DNA of 64,000 nt from Endozoicomonas sp. 4G (GTDB taxonomy: Bacteria > Pseudomonadota > Gammaproteobacteria > Pseudomonadales > Endozoicomonadaceae): positions 2,408,001 to 2,472,000 of the forward strand of contig NZ_CP082909.1 of NCBI RefSeq assembly GCF_023822025.1. Reading direction: 5' to 3'. Both the position numbers and the translations under genes were made by a program. How positions within the stretch are numbered: the first letter of the stretch is position 1; the number at the start of each line of letters is the position of its first letter. Under the pieces are notes generated by a model. It had not been told where the DNA came from and did not search any database. It saw only the letters and a program-made list of their open reading frames with translations. Shown piece after piece: positions 23,540-31,436 of this stretch.

Positions 23540-24340
23540 ATGAACATCACGATCAAAACCCCTGAAGACATTGAAAAAATGCGTATTGCCGGCAAGCTGG
23601 CTGCTGAAGTACTGGAGATGATCACTCCTCATGTCAAGCCCGGCATTACCACGGGTGAGCTTGATCGCCTCTGTCACGACCATATCGTTAATGAACAACA
23701 AGCCATTCCAGCGCCTCTGAATTACGGTGCTGCACCCGGCCGCCCCGGCTTTCCCAAATCTATTTGCACCTCTTTGAATCATGTTGTTTGTCATGGCATC
23801 CCCAACGACAAGAAAACCCTGAAAAATGGTGACATACTCAACATCGATATCACGGTGATCAAAGACGGTTACCACGGAGACACCAGCAAAATGTTCCTGG
23901 TCGGCAGCACCCAGCCTTTTGCAGAAAAACTGGTAAAAGTCACCCAGGAATGTCTGTACAAGGGTATTGAGATCGTTAAACCGGGTGTCAGGTTAAGCGA
24001 TATTGGCCGGGTGATTGCCCAACATGCACACACCCATCATTATTCCGTAGTTGAGGAGTATTGCGGCCACGGTATTGGTAAAGTCTTCCATGAAGACCCG
24101 CAGGTGCTTCATTACGATGGCTATGGGGATAAAAACGACTGTGTGCTGCAAGAAGGCATGACATTCACCATTGAACCCATGATCAATGCCGGCAAGAAGT
24201 TCACCAAACTGCTGGGAGACGGCTGGACTGCGGTCACTAAAGATCGCCGCCCTTCTGCCCAGTGGGAGCACACCATTCTTGTTACCGCCGACGGCGTTGA
24301 GATACTGACCCTGAGAAGTGAAGAGACCCTTCCTTTTTGA
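23540..24340 (+). CDS. map: Methionine aminopeptidase, type I
   Basis: Map removes the initiator methionine from nascent proteins. The 266-residue protein has the type I fold and the metal ligands in GDILNIDITVIKDGYHGDTSKMF (two Asp), the His of CGHGIGKVFHEDP, and Glu residues in FTIEPMI and QWEHTILV. HVVCHGIPND near residue 80 holds the substrate His. It diverges from rpsB, the usual gammaproteobacterial layout, and is followed by glnD. No strong ribosome site is seen before the ATG. Confidence 0.97.
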   Translation: MNITIKTPEDIEKMRIAGKLAAEVLEMITPHVKPGITTGELDRLCHDHIVNEQQAIPAPLNYGAAPGRPGFPKSICTSLNHVVCHGIPNDKKTLKNGDILNIDITVIKDGYHGDTSKMFLVGSTQPFAEKLVKVTQECLYKGIEIVKPGVRLSDIGRVIAQHAHTHHYSVVEEYCGHGIGKVFHEDPQVLHYDGYGDKNDCVLQEGMTFTIEPMINAGKKFTKLLGDGWTAVTKDRRPSAQWEHTILVTADGVEILTLRSEETLPF

Positions 24341-24349
24341 TTATTAAAT

Positions 24350-24434
24350 GGCTCGCAGCTCTTGTCGTACGAGTTTGTTATGAGAGCTTGTCATGAGAGC
24401 TTGTCACGAGAGCTTGTTACAAGAGTGCGAGCCA
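24350..24434. repeat. Five 13-base tandem repeats inside an inverted repeat, between map and glnD
   Basis: Bases 24361-24425 are five consecutive units of the form CTTGTCATGAGAG with one to four changes each. The block is flanked by near-complementary arms at 24350-24369 (GGCTCGCAGCTCTTG) and 24416-24434. The whole could fold as one long stem. It lies 10 bases after the map stop and before the chosen glnD start, so it may act as a map terminator or as a leader structure for glnD. Confidence 0.7.
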
Positions 24435-24466
24435 GTATTTTTAGCGACGGAGTGCCAGTATCTATT

Positions 24467-27184
24467 ATGAATCACACAAGCCCACAGATTCCCAATCAGC
24501 TTAAAACCGAACTCTTTGATAAAGATTCATTTGTTGCATCCCTCCGCCATCAACCCGCTATCCCTCTTTACAAAAATACCCTTCAGGCCTGCAAGGAAAC
24601 GCTCAACCAATGGTTCAGACAAGAAGTCAATATTGATCAGCTGGTGTACAGCTATACCTGGCTGATCGACCAGATGCTTATCACGGCGTGGGAGCAATCG
24701 GCCTGGGACGATGCTAAACACATCAGCCTGCTTGCCGTTGGCGGTTATGGTCGGGGCGAGCTTCATCCCGGCTCGGATATTGACATTTTGATTCTTCTGG
24801 AGAGCGACAAGTACCAGGCCCACCAGTCAGAGATAGAAGCTTTTATAACAATATTGTGGGACATCGGCCTGAAAGTAGGCTCCAGTGTACGATCCATAAA
24901 AGAATGCGCAGAACAGGCCAGAGATGACCTGACCATCATCACCAACCTGATGGAAGCACGCCCTCTGTCCGACCCAAAAAGCCTGAATAAACGACTTCAG
25001 GAAATGATCGATGTTCGCCACATGTGGCCCAGCGATCAGTATCTTCAGGCCAAATTTGACGAACAGAAAGCCCGCCATAAAAAATACGCCGATACTGCCT
25101 ACAGCCTGGAGCCCAACATCAAAGGCTCACCCGGTGGTATCCGTGATCTGCACATGCTGGGCTGGGCGGCAAAGCGACATTTCGGCACCCAGGACCCCAT
25201 TAAATTAATGGACCTGAACTTTCTGACAGATACTGAATACCAACAACTCATCCGCTGCCGGGCATTCCTGTGGAAGATACGCTGGGCGCTGCACACCCTG
25301 ACAGGTCGAGGCGAAGACAGGCTGCTGTTTGACCACCAACGATCACTGGCTAAACAATTTGGTTACCAGGACCACCCTGGCTCACTGGCAGTGGAGCAGT
25401 TCATGCAAAGCTACTTCCGCACCGTCCTGATCGTTGACCAATTCAAAGACCTGATCCTGCAGCATTTTGATGACACCATTCTTAAGGCGGACAAACCCCA
25501 GACCATAACCCCGATCAACGAGCGATTCCAGATATACAATGGCTACATCGAAGTGACCCATGACCGGGTATTCACTGAGCACCCGCCCGCTATTCTGGAG
25601 CTGTTTGTGCTGATGACCCGCGACCCGAATATTCTCGGCCCCAGGGCTGAAACCATCCGATTACTGCGCGACGTTCGTCATATCGTTGATAACCGGTTCA
25701 GAAAAGACCCCAGGTGTTCAAAATTATTTCTTCAGCTTTTGCAGGCACCTTACGGACTCACCATCAGTCTGAGGAGAATGGCCCGTTATGGCATCCTTGG
25801 CCGCTACCTGCCGGAGTTCGGTCGCATCATTGGCCAGATGCAGTTCGACCTGTTCCACGCCTATACCGTTGATGCTCATACGCTATTGCTGATCAAGCAC
25901 CTGCGCAGTTTCCGCTATGAAGAAAACAAGCAGCGTTACCCCATCGCCTGCAAACTCATCCATGATATCAAAAAACCCGAACTGCTCTATGTTGCCGGTC
26001 TTTATCACGACATTGGCAAAGGCCGTGGGGGTGACCACTCTCAGCTGGGGGCAGCGGACGCTGAAGTGTTCTGTCGAAGACACGGCCTGCGTCGTGTAGA
26101 TACCAGACTGATTGTCTGGCTGGTGCGCGAACACCTCTCCCTGTCGACCACTGCTCAGAAAAAAGACCTTTCAGACCCTGAAGTCATTCATGATTTCGCT
26201 CGCAAAGTAGGCAACCTGAACAACCTGAATCATCTCTACCTGCTCACCATTGCCGACATCAATGCCACCAACCCTGCATTATGGAATGGCTGGCGCTCTT
26301 CGTTGCTGCAACAACTGTACAGCCAGACTCGCCAGGTTCTGGAGTACGGCATAGAGAACATGCCCGACAGTCACGAGAGAGTGCAGGACATTCAGCAGGA
26401 AACGCTTGAACTACTGGCGGGTGATAACCTCAACACTCAATCGATACAGTCACTCTGGAACACGCTGGATGACGACTACTTTTGCCGTCATGATCCCCAT
26501 GAAATTGCCTGGCATACCCGGGGAATTCTTAACCACAAGCCATTGGAGCCCCTGGTTCTGACACGGGAAACCGACACCGACAGGGAGCACAGTGGTTCAC
26601 AAATTTTTGTCTATACACCGGACCGGCCCAACCTGTTTGCTGCAACAGTGGCCGGACTCGACTCCCTGCACCTGAGCATTCAGGACGCAAGAATCATCAC
26701 CTCCAGTCATCAGTTCAGCCTGGATACCTATACCGTATTAGAAGAAGATGGCTCAGCCATAGGCAATAATGAATCACGTATTGTGCAGATCCAAAGTCAC
26801 CTGCAAGATATTCTCAACAATCCCAAACAAATGCCCGTTGCAGCCCAGAGACGCACTCCCAGGCAACTGCGACACTTTGCTAAAGAACCCCAGATCACCA
26901 TCAGTAACCTGCCTGGCATTAAAAAGACGCTTCTGGAGATCAAGGCAACCGACAGGCCCGGACTGCTGGCCAGGGTGGTAAGAACCTTCGTGGAACTGGA
27001 GCTGCAAGTACACAATGCCAAGGTAGCCACCTTCGGTGAAAAACTTGAAGACAGCTTCTTTATCACCGATAAACACCATCAGCCCATCAGTGATCCTGAT
27101 TTTGCTCAGCATATCTGCCAGACACTAAAACAAGTTCTGCAACAAGCCTCTGAGCAAGATGTCATCCGCTTTCAGAAGCCTTAA
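24467..27184 (+). CDS. glnD: Bifunctional uridylyltransferase/uridylyl-removing enzyme
   Basis: GlnD senses glutamine and adds or removes UMP on PII proteins, setting nitrogen assimilation. I chose ATG at 24467 (905 residues) because the product then begins MNHTSPQIPNQL and matches family length. The in-frame reading from 24362 would translate the 13-base repeat block. The nucleotidyltransferase motif GGYGRGELHPGSDIDILIL lies near residue 90. The HD domain (LYHDIGKGRGGDHSQLG) lies near residue 515. Two C-terminal ACT domains include FVYTPDRPNLFAATVAGLD and LEIKATDRPGLLARV. Confidence 0.95.
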   Translation: MNHTSPQIPNQLKTELFDKDSFVASLRHQPAIPLYKNTLQACKETLNQWFRQEVNIDQLVYSYTWLIDQMLITAWEQSAWDDAKHISLLAVGGYGRGELHPGSDIDILILLESDKYQAHQSEIEAFITILWDIGLKVGSSVRSIKECAEQARDDLTIITNLMEARPLSDPKSLNKRLQEMIDVRHMWPSDQYLQAKFDEQKARHKKYADTAYSLEPNIKGSPGGIRDLHMLGWAAKRHFGTQDPIKLMDLNFLTDTEYQQLIRCRAFLWKIRWALHTLTGRGEDRLLFDHQRSLAKQFGYQDHPGSLAVEQFMQSYFRTVLIVDQFKDLILQHFDDTILKADKPQTITPINERFQIYNGYIEVTHDRVFTEHPPAILELFVLMTRDPNILGPRAETIRLLRDVRHIVDNRFRKDPRCSKLFLQLLQAPYGLTISLRRMARYGILGRYLPEFGRIIGQMQFDLFHAYTVDAHTLLLIKHLRSFRYEENKQRYPIACKLIHDIKKPELLYVAGLYHDIGKGRGGDHSQLGAADAEVFCRRHGLRRVDTRLIVWLVREHLSLSTTAQKKDLSDPEVIHDFARKVGNLNNLNHLYLLTIADINATNPALWNGWRSSLLQQLYSQTRQVLEYGIENMPDSHERVQDIQQETLELLAGDNLNTQSIQSLWNTLDDDYFCRHDPHEIAWHTRGILNHKPLEPLVLTRETDTDREHSGSQIFVYTPDRPNLFAATVAGLDSLHLSIQDARIITSSHQFSLDTYTVLEEDGSAIGNNESRIVQIQSHLQDILNNPKQMPVAAQRRTPRQLRHFAKEPQITISNLPGIKKTLLEIKATDRPGLLARVVRTFVELELQVHNAKVATFGEKLEDSFFITDKHHQPISDPDFAQHICQTLKQVLQQASEQDVIRFQKP

Positions 27185-27221
27185 GTGTTAAGTCAGAACT
27201 TATGAGTGCTGCAAGCTGTTT

Positions 27222-27305
27222 CATAGTCATAAATATTCTAAATAAAAAGCATTTTTTTCCAGCAGATTAGCTATTTTAAAAGTTCGTCGTTAATAGGTGC
27301 TATGT
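27222..27305 (+). promoter_or_regulatory. Shared 85-base upstream block, copy 1
   Basis: The stretch from CATAGTC at 27222 to the start codon is repeated before the next two paralogues (28998-29082 and 30128-30212). All share CATAGTC, an AT-rich run, TCTAAATAAAAAGCA-like sequence and CAG, at the same distance of 84-85 bases from ATG. It is probably the promoter and leader that was duplicated with the gene. It also supports the start at 27306. Confidence 0.6.
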
Positions 27306-28817
27306 ATGAAAATGCTTCGTAACCTAAAGATTTTGTGTAGTTATATCACTGCGGTGATATTCCTGCTAACTCCCACAGCCTCAGTAGCAAATAACTACGT
27401 CCTTCATTTCAAATCCTCGCGAGCAGAAGTCAAAGTACGTCTATCTGTCACCCCTGATACTGAAGTTGATGGGCCACCTGCTGACGGTCAGGAACTCGAA
27501 ACGATCGGAGGTTTGCCCATTTCTGGATCAACATCTCCTGCCCAGCCTCCACCTGAAGTGACATCAGGTGATGGTGCTGAAATTCAGGAATCTGAAACCG
27601 CTGATGGCTTGCCAACCGCCCGAAAATCTGGAAGTGTTGAAATCACGCCAGCCCCGCAGGAGGAAACTGAAGCCTTTGAAGAGCTGCCACTTGACCAGGA
27701 ATCTGGTACGCCACCCTCTCAAGAGGAATGTGGAGCCGTTGGCGGCGTACCAGATTCCCAGTCTGTAACAGCTTCTTCGCCAGTTATAGTGACATTAATT
27801 GATCATATTAATATCCATGACGGGACTGAATCCGTTTCCAGCATTCAGCCCATAGCCAATCAACCTGATACAGATGATGCTTCAACACTCAATATCCGTT
27901 CCCTGGAAACCGGAAGTGCTACTGTTTCAGCTTACCTGCAAAGAGGAAATACAGGCAAAGCAAATCTACCTGTTTATGTAGTACCTGAAAACGAGCTGCA
28001 AAATTTTGTTAGGACGTTTGCCAGTTTGGTTGCCAGGAAAGGGAGCGAAATGCACACTACCCAGCCTTTCGTGCGCTATGGCAACCTTATATGTAACTCG
28101 GACGCAAATTCACGCTGGTCTTATGGAAGGTTTGCGACTCCTTTCATCTTTCTCGCAGCAGCGGCAGGCACTGCCAGCGGCTTTGGTATAGGGATGCCTG
28201 GCCTGGCATACGGATCTATAGTAACAGGAGGGGTCTTTACTCCTCTCTCCGCCTGTTTATTTAGCCATACCCGGTTTCCAAATCAGTTTAGGGTGAGCTT
28301 CACATTCAGCACGAATGGCTTGACCATGACTCAGGAAATCCACACTTTGCAGCAAATAGCGAAGTTGTTGCGGGTTTCAGGGGGCTTTAATTTAGCATCC
28401 TTTACAAGACAGGAGGAAAGCCAGACACTGACGTTTAATGTCCGGGTATCAAGTTCAGTGAACGCCGAGCGGCTAACATCATTGCTCGAAACCGATAATC
28501 AAAAACTAACTAATCCGTTTAGTATAAACGTCTCTGCCAACGGCAAACCTACCGGCGAACCCACCGGTGGAGCTAACGGCGAACCCTCCGGCGAGCCTAC
28601 TGGCGAACCTAACGGTGAACCCTCCGGCGGATCTAACAGCGAACCCTCCGGCGGATCTAACAGCGAACCCTCCGGCGGATCTAACGGTGAACCTACCGGC
28701 GGATCTAACGGCGAACCTACCGGCGGATCCAACGGCGAACTTAACGGCAAACCCACTGGCGAACCCGCCAGCGATCCAGCCCATGTACTCGAACCACCCT
28801 CAGCCCCCAACCCCTAG
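27306..28817 (+). CDS. Secreted protein of unknown family, paralogue 1, with GEPS-type repeat tail
   Basis: I do not recognise this family. The 503-residue protein starts MKMLRNLKILCSYITAVIFLL, a signal peptide likely cut after ASVA. A short region (YVLHFKSSRAEVKVRLSVTPDTEVDGP) precedes an acidic Pro/Ser-rich linker with four loose repeats ending in GGLP, DGLP or GGVP-like motifs. A conserved core follows: VYVVPENELQNFV, TTQPFVRYGN, a 40-residue Gly/Ala-rich hydrophobic stretch (FLAAAAGTASGFGIG), and FPNQFRVSFTF. The C terminus is about 80 residues of low-complexity G-E-P-S/T/N repeats. It heads a tandem array of three paralogues. Secretion and the hydrophobic hairpin suggest an envelope or host-contact role, which is inference. 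Confidence 0.8.
   Translation: MKMLRNLKILCSYITAVIFLLTPTASVANNYVLHFKSSRAEVKVRLSVTPDTEVDGPPADGQELETIGGLPISGSTSPAQPPPEVTSGDGAEIQESETADGLPTARKSGSVEITPAPQEETEAFEELPLDQESGTPPSQEECGAVGGVPDSQSVTASSPVIVTLIDHINIHDGTESVSSIQPIANQPDTDDASTLNIRSLETGSATVSAYLQRGNTGKANLPVYVVPENELQNFVRTFASLVARKGSEMHTTQPFVRYGNLICNSDANSRWSYGRFATPFIFLAAAAGTASGFGIGMPGLAYGSIVTGGVFTPLSACLFSHTRFPNQFRVSFTFSTNGLTMTQEIHTLQQIAKLLRVSGGFNLASFTRQEESQTLTFNVRVSSSVNAERLTSLLETDNQKLTNPFSINVSANGKPTGEPTGGANGEPSGEPTGEPNGEPSGGSNSEPSGGSNSEPSGGSNGEPTGGSNGEPTGGSNGELNGKPTGEPASDPAHVLEPPSAPNP
28540..28775 (+). repeat. 12/24-base tandem repeat tract coding for the GEP-rich tail
   Basis: Units such as GGCGAACCTACC and a 24-base doublet coding GGSNSEPS or GGSNGEPT repeat about twenty times with few changes. 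The tract stays open in the other frames too, a by-product of repeat periodicity. It could change length by slippage. Confidence 0.85.
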
Positions 28818-28997
28818 GAGCCTGTTAAACCTAAAGCTTTCCTAATAAAGACGACGCCCCGGGCACAATGACTGTCAGGCCGTCTGATTACACAATGTCA
28901 AAGGCCGGTACTGCCTGCAAGCGACTCAGACCATGGATGGTCTGCCGGTATTAAACCCCACCTTTTATTCATCAACATGAATCATTAACCCATGCTG

Positions 28998-29082
28998 CAT
29001 AGTCGAAAATAATCTAAATAAAAAGCACCTGTTTTCCAGTGGCTTAACTACCTTTAGTGGCTTGTTATGAACAGGTTCGGTT
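28998..29082 (+). promoter_or_regulatory. Shared 85-base upstream block, copy 2
   Basis: Copy of the block described at 27222-27305, closest to copy 3. The two share GTGGCTTAACTA and ACAGGTTCGGTT/GCAGGTCTGGTT just before ATG, including a plausible AGG ribosome site. Confidence 0.6.
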
Positions 29083-30054
29083 ATGAAAAAGCAGGTTATA
29101 AAAAAATATTGCAACCTTAAAGTCTTATGGAGTTGTATCACTGTGGTGGCAATCCTGCTGGTGCCTGCGACTTCATTCGCAGGTTATTACGTGCTTCATA
29201 TTCATAGCCCGAAAGCACACGTCAGAGTATTGCTATCAGTCAAAACTGATACAGAAACCGATGGCCCATCGGAAGAACGTGGAGCCGTTGGTGGTTTAAC
29301 GGCTTCCCAGACACGTAGAGCAGCTTATTCGCCATTTAGGGCGACATCAATGGATCCTTTTTATGGCAGGACTCGTTCTCCGCAAACCGGAAGTGCTGAT
29401 GTTTCGTTTTACTTGAAAAAACTAAATAATACAGACACAGAAAATTTACCGGTTTATGAAATACCTGAAGATGAGCTGCTAGACTCTGTTTTGACGTTTG
29501 TCAGTCTGGTTGCTACGGAAACGAACACGATGCATAGCACCCGGCTTTTCATGCGTCGTGGCAGCCATAGATTTGACTTGCTCGCAAACGCAAACCCACG
29601 CTGGTCTCGTGGAAAATTTGCAGCTCCTTTGACATTTCTCGCAACAGCGGCAAGTGCTGCTACCAGCTTTGGTTCAGGGATACCCGGCTTGGGATTGGGA
29701 TCTTTATTAGCAAGAGGTTTCAATACTCTTGGCACTGCCCGTTTTTTTAGCAATACCCGGTTTCCAAACCAGTTTCAGGTGAGCTTCACATTCAGTTTGA
29801 ACGGTTTGACCAGCACTCAGGAAATCGACACCTTGCAACAAATAGTGCAGTTACTGAAGCGCTCGGGTGACTTTAATTTAACAAACTCTGAAAGGCAGGA
29901 GGAAAGCCAGACAATGACGTTTAATGTCCAGATATCGAATTCAGTGGATGCCGATCAGCTAAAAACATGGCTCGAAACCAGTAATCAACAATTAGGTAAT
30001 CCGTTTAGTATAAAAGTCTCCCCAGCCCCTGATGACACCCTGTACACACCATAA
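29083..30054 (+). CDS. Secreted protein of unknown family, paralogue 2 (short form)
   Basis: The 323-residue paralogue has a signal peptide (MKKQVIKKYCNLKVLW then a hydrophobic core, cleavage near SFA). It continues with YYVLHIHSPKAHVRVLLSV, a short linker containing only one GAVGGL motif, and then the family core. The core has VYEIPEDELLDSVLTFVSLVA, a Gly/Ala-rich hydrophobic stretch (FLATAASAATSFGSGIPG), FPNQFQVSFTF, EIDTLQQIVQLL and TMTFNVQISNSV. It ends soon after NPFSIKVS, without the repeat tail of paralogue 1. It shares start-proximal sequence with paralogue 3. The function is unknown. Confidence 0.8.
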   Translation: MKKQVIKKYCNLKVLWSCITVVAILLVPATSFAGYYVLHIHSPKAHVRVLLSVKTDTETDGPSEERGAVGGLTASQTRRAAYSPFRATSMDPFYGRTRSPQTGSADVSFYLKKLNNTDTENLPVYEIPEDELLDSVLTFVSLVATETNTMHSTRLFMRRGSHRFDLLANANPRWSRGKFAAPLTFLATAASAATSFGSGIPGLGLGSLLARGFNTLGTARFFSNTRFPNQFQVSFTFSLNGLTSTQEIDTLQQIVQLLKRSGDFNLTNSERQEESQTMTFNVQISNSVDADQLKTWLETSNQQLGNPFSIKVSPAPDDTLYTP

Positions 30055-30127
30055 TTGGCCGACACTGTCTACAAGCGACTCAGACCGTGGATGGCCTGCC
30101 GGTATTTGAATCGATCGCCCGTATTGC

Positions 30128-30212
30128 CATAGTCAAAAATATTCTAAACAAAAAGCACCTTTTTTGCAGTGGCTTAACTATTTTTAGTGGTTTGTCATGG
30201 GCAGGTCTGGTT
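30128..30212 (+). promoter_or_regulatory. Shared 85-base upstream block, copy 3
   Basis: Third copy of the block described at 27222-27305. The reading frame of the gene is open through it back to 30087, but the conserved spacing puts the real start at ATG 30213. Confidence 0.6.
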
Positions 30213-31415
30213 ATGAAAAGGCAGGTTATAAAAAAACATTACAACCTCAAGTTCTTGTGGAATTTTATTACTGTGGTTGCAATCCTGCTGATGCCCACGA
30301 CGTCATTAGCAGGTTATTACGTGCTTAATCTTAAAAGCCCGAAAGCAAACGTCAAAGTATTCCTATCTGTTGAGCCTGATACAGATACCGATGGACCATC
30401 AGAAGCGCAGGGGCTACAAGAACAATCCTCCAAGCTGTTATCCAGCGAAAACAGGGAACCTGAAACCATTGGCGGATTGCCAGTGTCTGAGTCGATGCAT
30501 TCGGCCCAACGCCCGCCTACTGAGTCGGCATCAGACGATACTACTGAAAACCAGGAATATGGAGCCGTCGGGGGCTTGCCTGTCGCTCAGGGAGATGCCG
30601 CTATTTCTTCGCCCATTTCAGTATCTTTGATGGCTTCTATTAACGAGACTAAGTCTAATGCTTCTCCCCTACCCTTGGTCACTCAGCCTGATACCACTTC
30701 TACACCCACCATCCGCTATCTGGAAACCGGAAGTGCTACGGTGCAAACCTGGGTGGAAAGAGCAGTGGCGAGTGACGCTGCCCGGTTTTATCAAATTCCT
30801 TCGAGCAGACTGAAAGAGTTTGTCCTTACGCTCGCCCGACTGGTTGCCACGGAAACTAGCGAAATACATAGCTTCCAACCTATCGTCCGTTACGGACGCT
30901 ATGTATGTAATTCCGATCTCAACCCATCCTGGTATATCGGAAGAATTGCGATTCTTACTCTATTTCTCGCGACCTCAGCAAGTACCGCCAGTGGATTTGC
31001 AATGGGGATACCCGTACTGGGACCCGTATCACTGACTACAGAAGTTTGTTGCACACCTTACGCTACCTACAGGCTTAGCCGTACCCAATTCCCAAACCAG
31101 CTTCAAGTGAGCTTCACGTTTAATTCCAACAGCTTAGTCGTCAGTGAGGAAACTCATCATTTGCAGCAAATAGTGAACATTCTGCAATCCTCAGGGGGCT
31201 TCAATTTGGTAGACTTTAGTTTCGACCCGCTCGATGGACAATCCGCCAGACAAACACTGACGTTTAATGTTCGGGCGCCAGCTTCAATGTCTGCCCCGCA
31301 CTTACAAGGCTTACTCGAACAAAGTAATGAGAGGTTTGGTCGTCCGTTTAAGATACAGGTCTCTGCCATCGGCGAGCCAATCTGTAAAAAGCCATACCTG
31401 GAAACCTCATTTTAG
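30213..31415 (+). CDS. Secreted protein of unknown family, paralogue 3
   Basis: This 400-residue paralogue starts MKRQVIKKHYNLKFLW at ATG 30213, with a signal peptide cut near SLA and then YYVLNLKSPKANVKVFLSV. Its linker carries two motif repeats (ETIGGLPVSES and GAVGGLPVAQG). The family core follows: ETGSATV, YQIPSSRLKEFVLTLARLVATET, IVRYGRYVCN, a hydrophobic stretch (FLATSASTASGFAMG), and FPNQLQVSFTF. It ends shortly after FKIQVS with two extra Cys/Lys-containing residues. The gene is convergent with the DUF3857 gene, 21 bases away. Confidence 0.8.
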   Translation: MKRQVIKKHYNLKFLWNFITVVAILLMPTTSLAGYYVLNLKSPKANVKVFLSVEPDTDTDGPSEAQGLQEQSSKLLSSENREPETIGGLPVSESMHSAQRPPTESASDDTTENQEYGAVGGLPVAQGDAAISSPISVSLMASINETKSNASPLPLVTQPDTTSTPTIRYLETGSATVQTWVERAVASDAARFYQIPSSRLKEFVLTLARLVATETSEIHSFQPIVRYGRYVCNSDLNPSWYIGRIAILTLFLATSASTASGFAMGIPVLGPVSLTTEVCCTPYATYRLSRTQFPNQLQVSFTFNSNSLVVSEETHHLQQIVNILQSSGGFNLVDFSFDPLDGQSARQTLTFNVRAPASMSAPHLQGLLEQSNERFGRPFKIQVSAIGEPICKKPYLETSF

Positions 31416-31436
31416 TGCCTGGGAGCAGTTGAAGTT

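Noticed and set aside
24362-24466. N-terminal extension of GlnD
   Set aside because: It would translate the 13-base repeat block, and the family length fits the start at 24467.
28540-28775. Possible CRISPR array
   Set aside because: The units are contiguous 12/24-mers without unique spacers, in frame with a coding sequence.
28499-28810. Minus-strand frames in the repeat tail coding Gly/Pro/Val-rich proteins
   Set aside because: They are open only because the 12-base repeat has no stop in several frames; there is no ribosome site.
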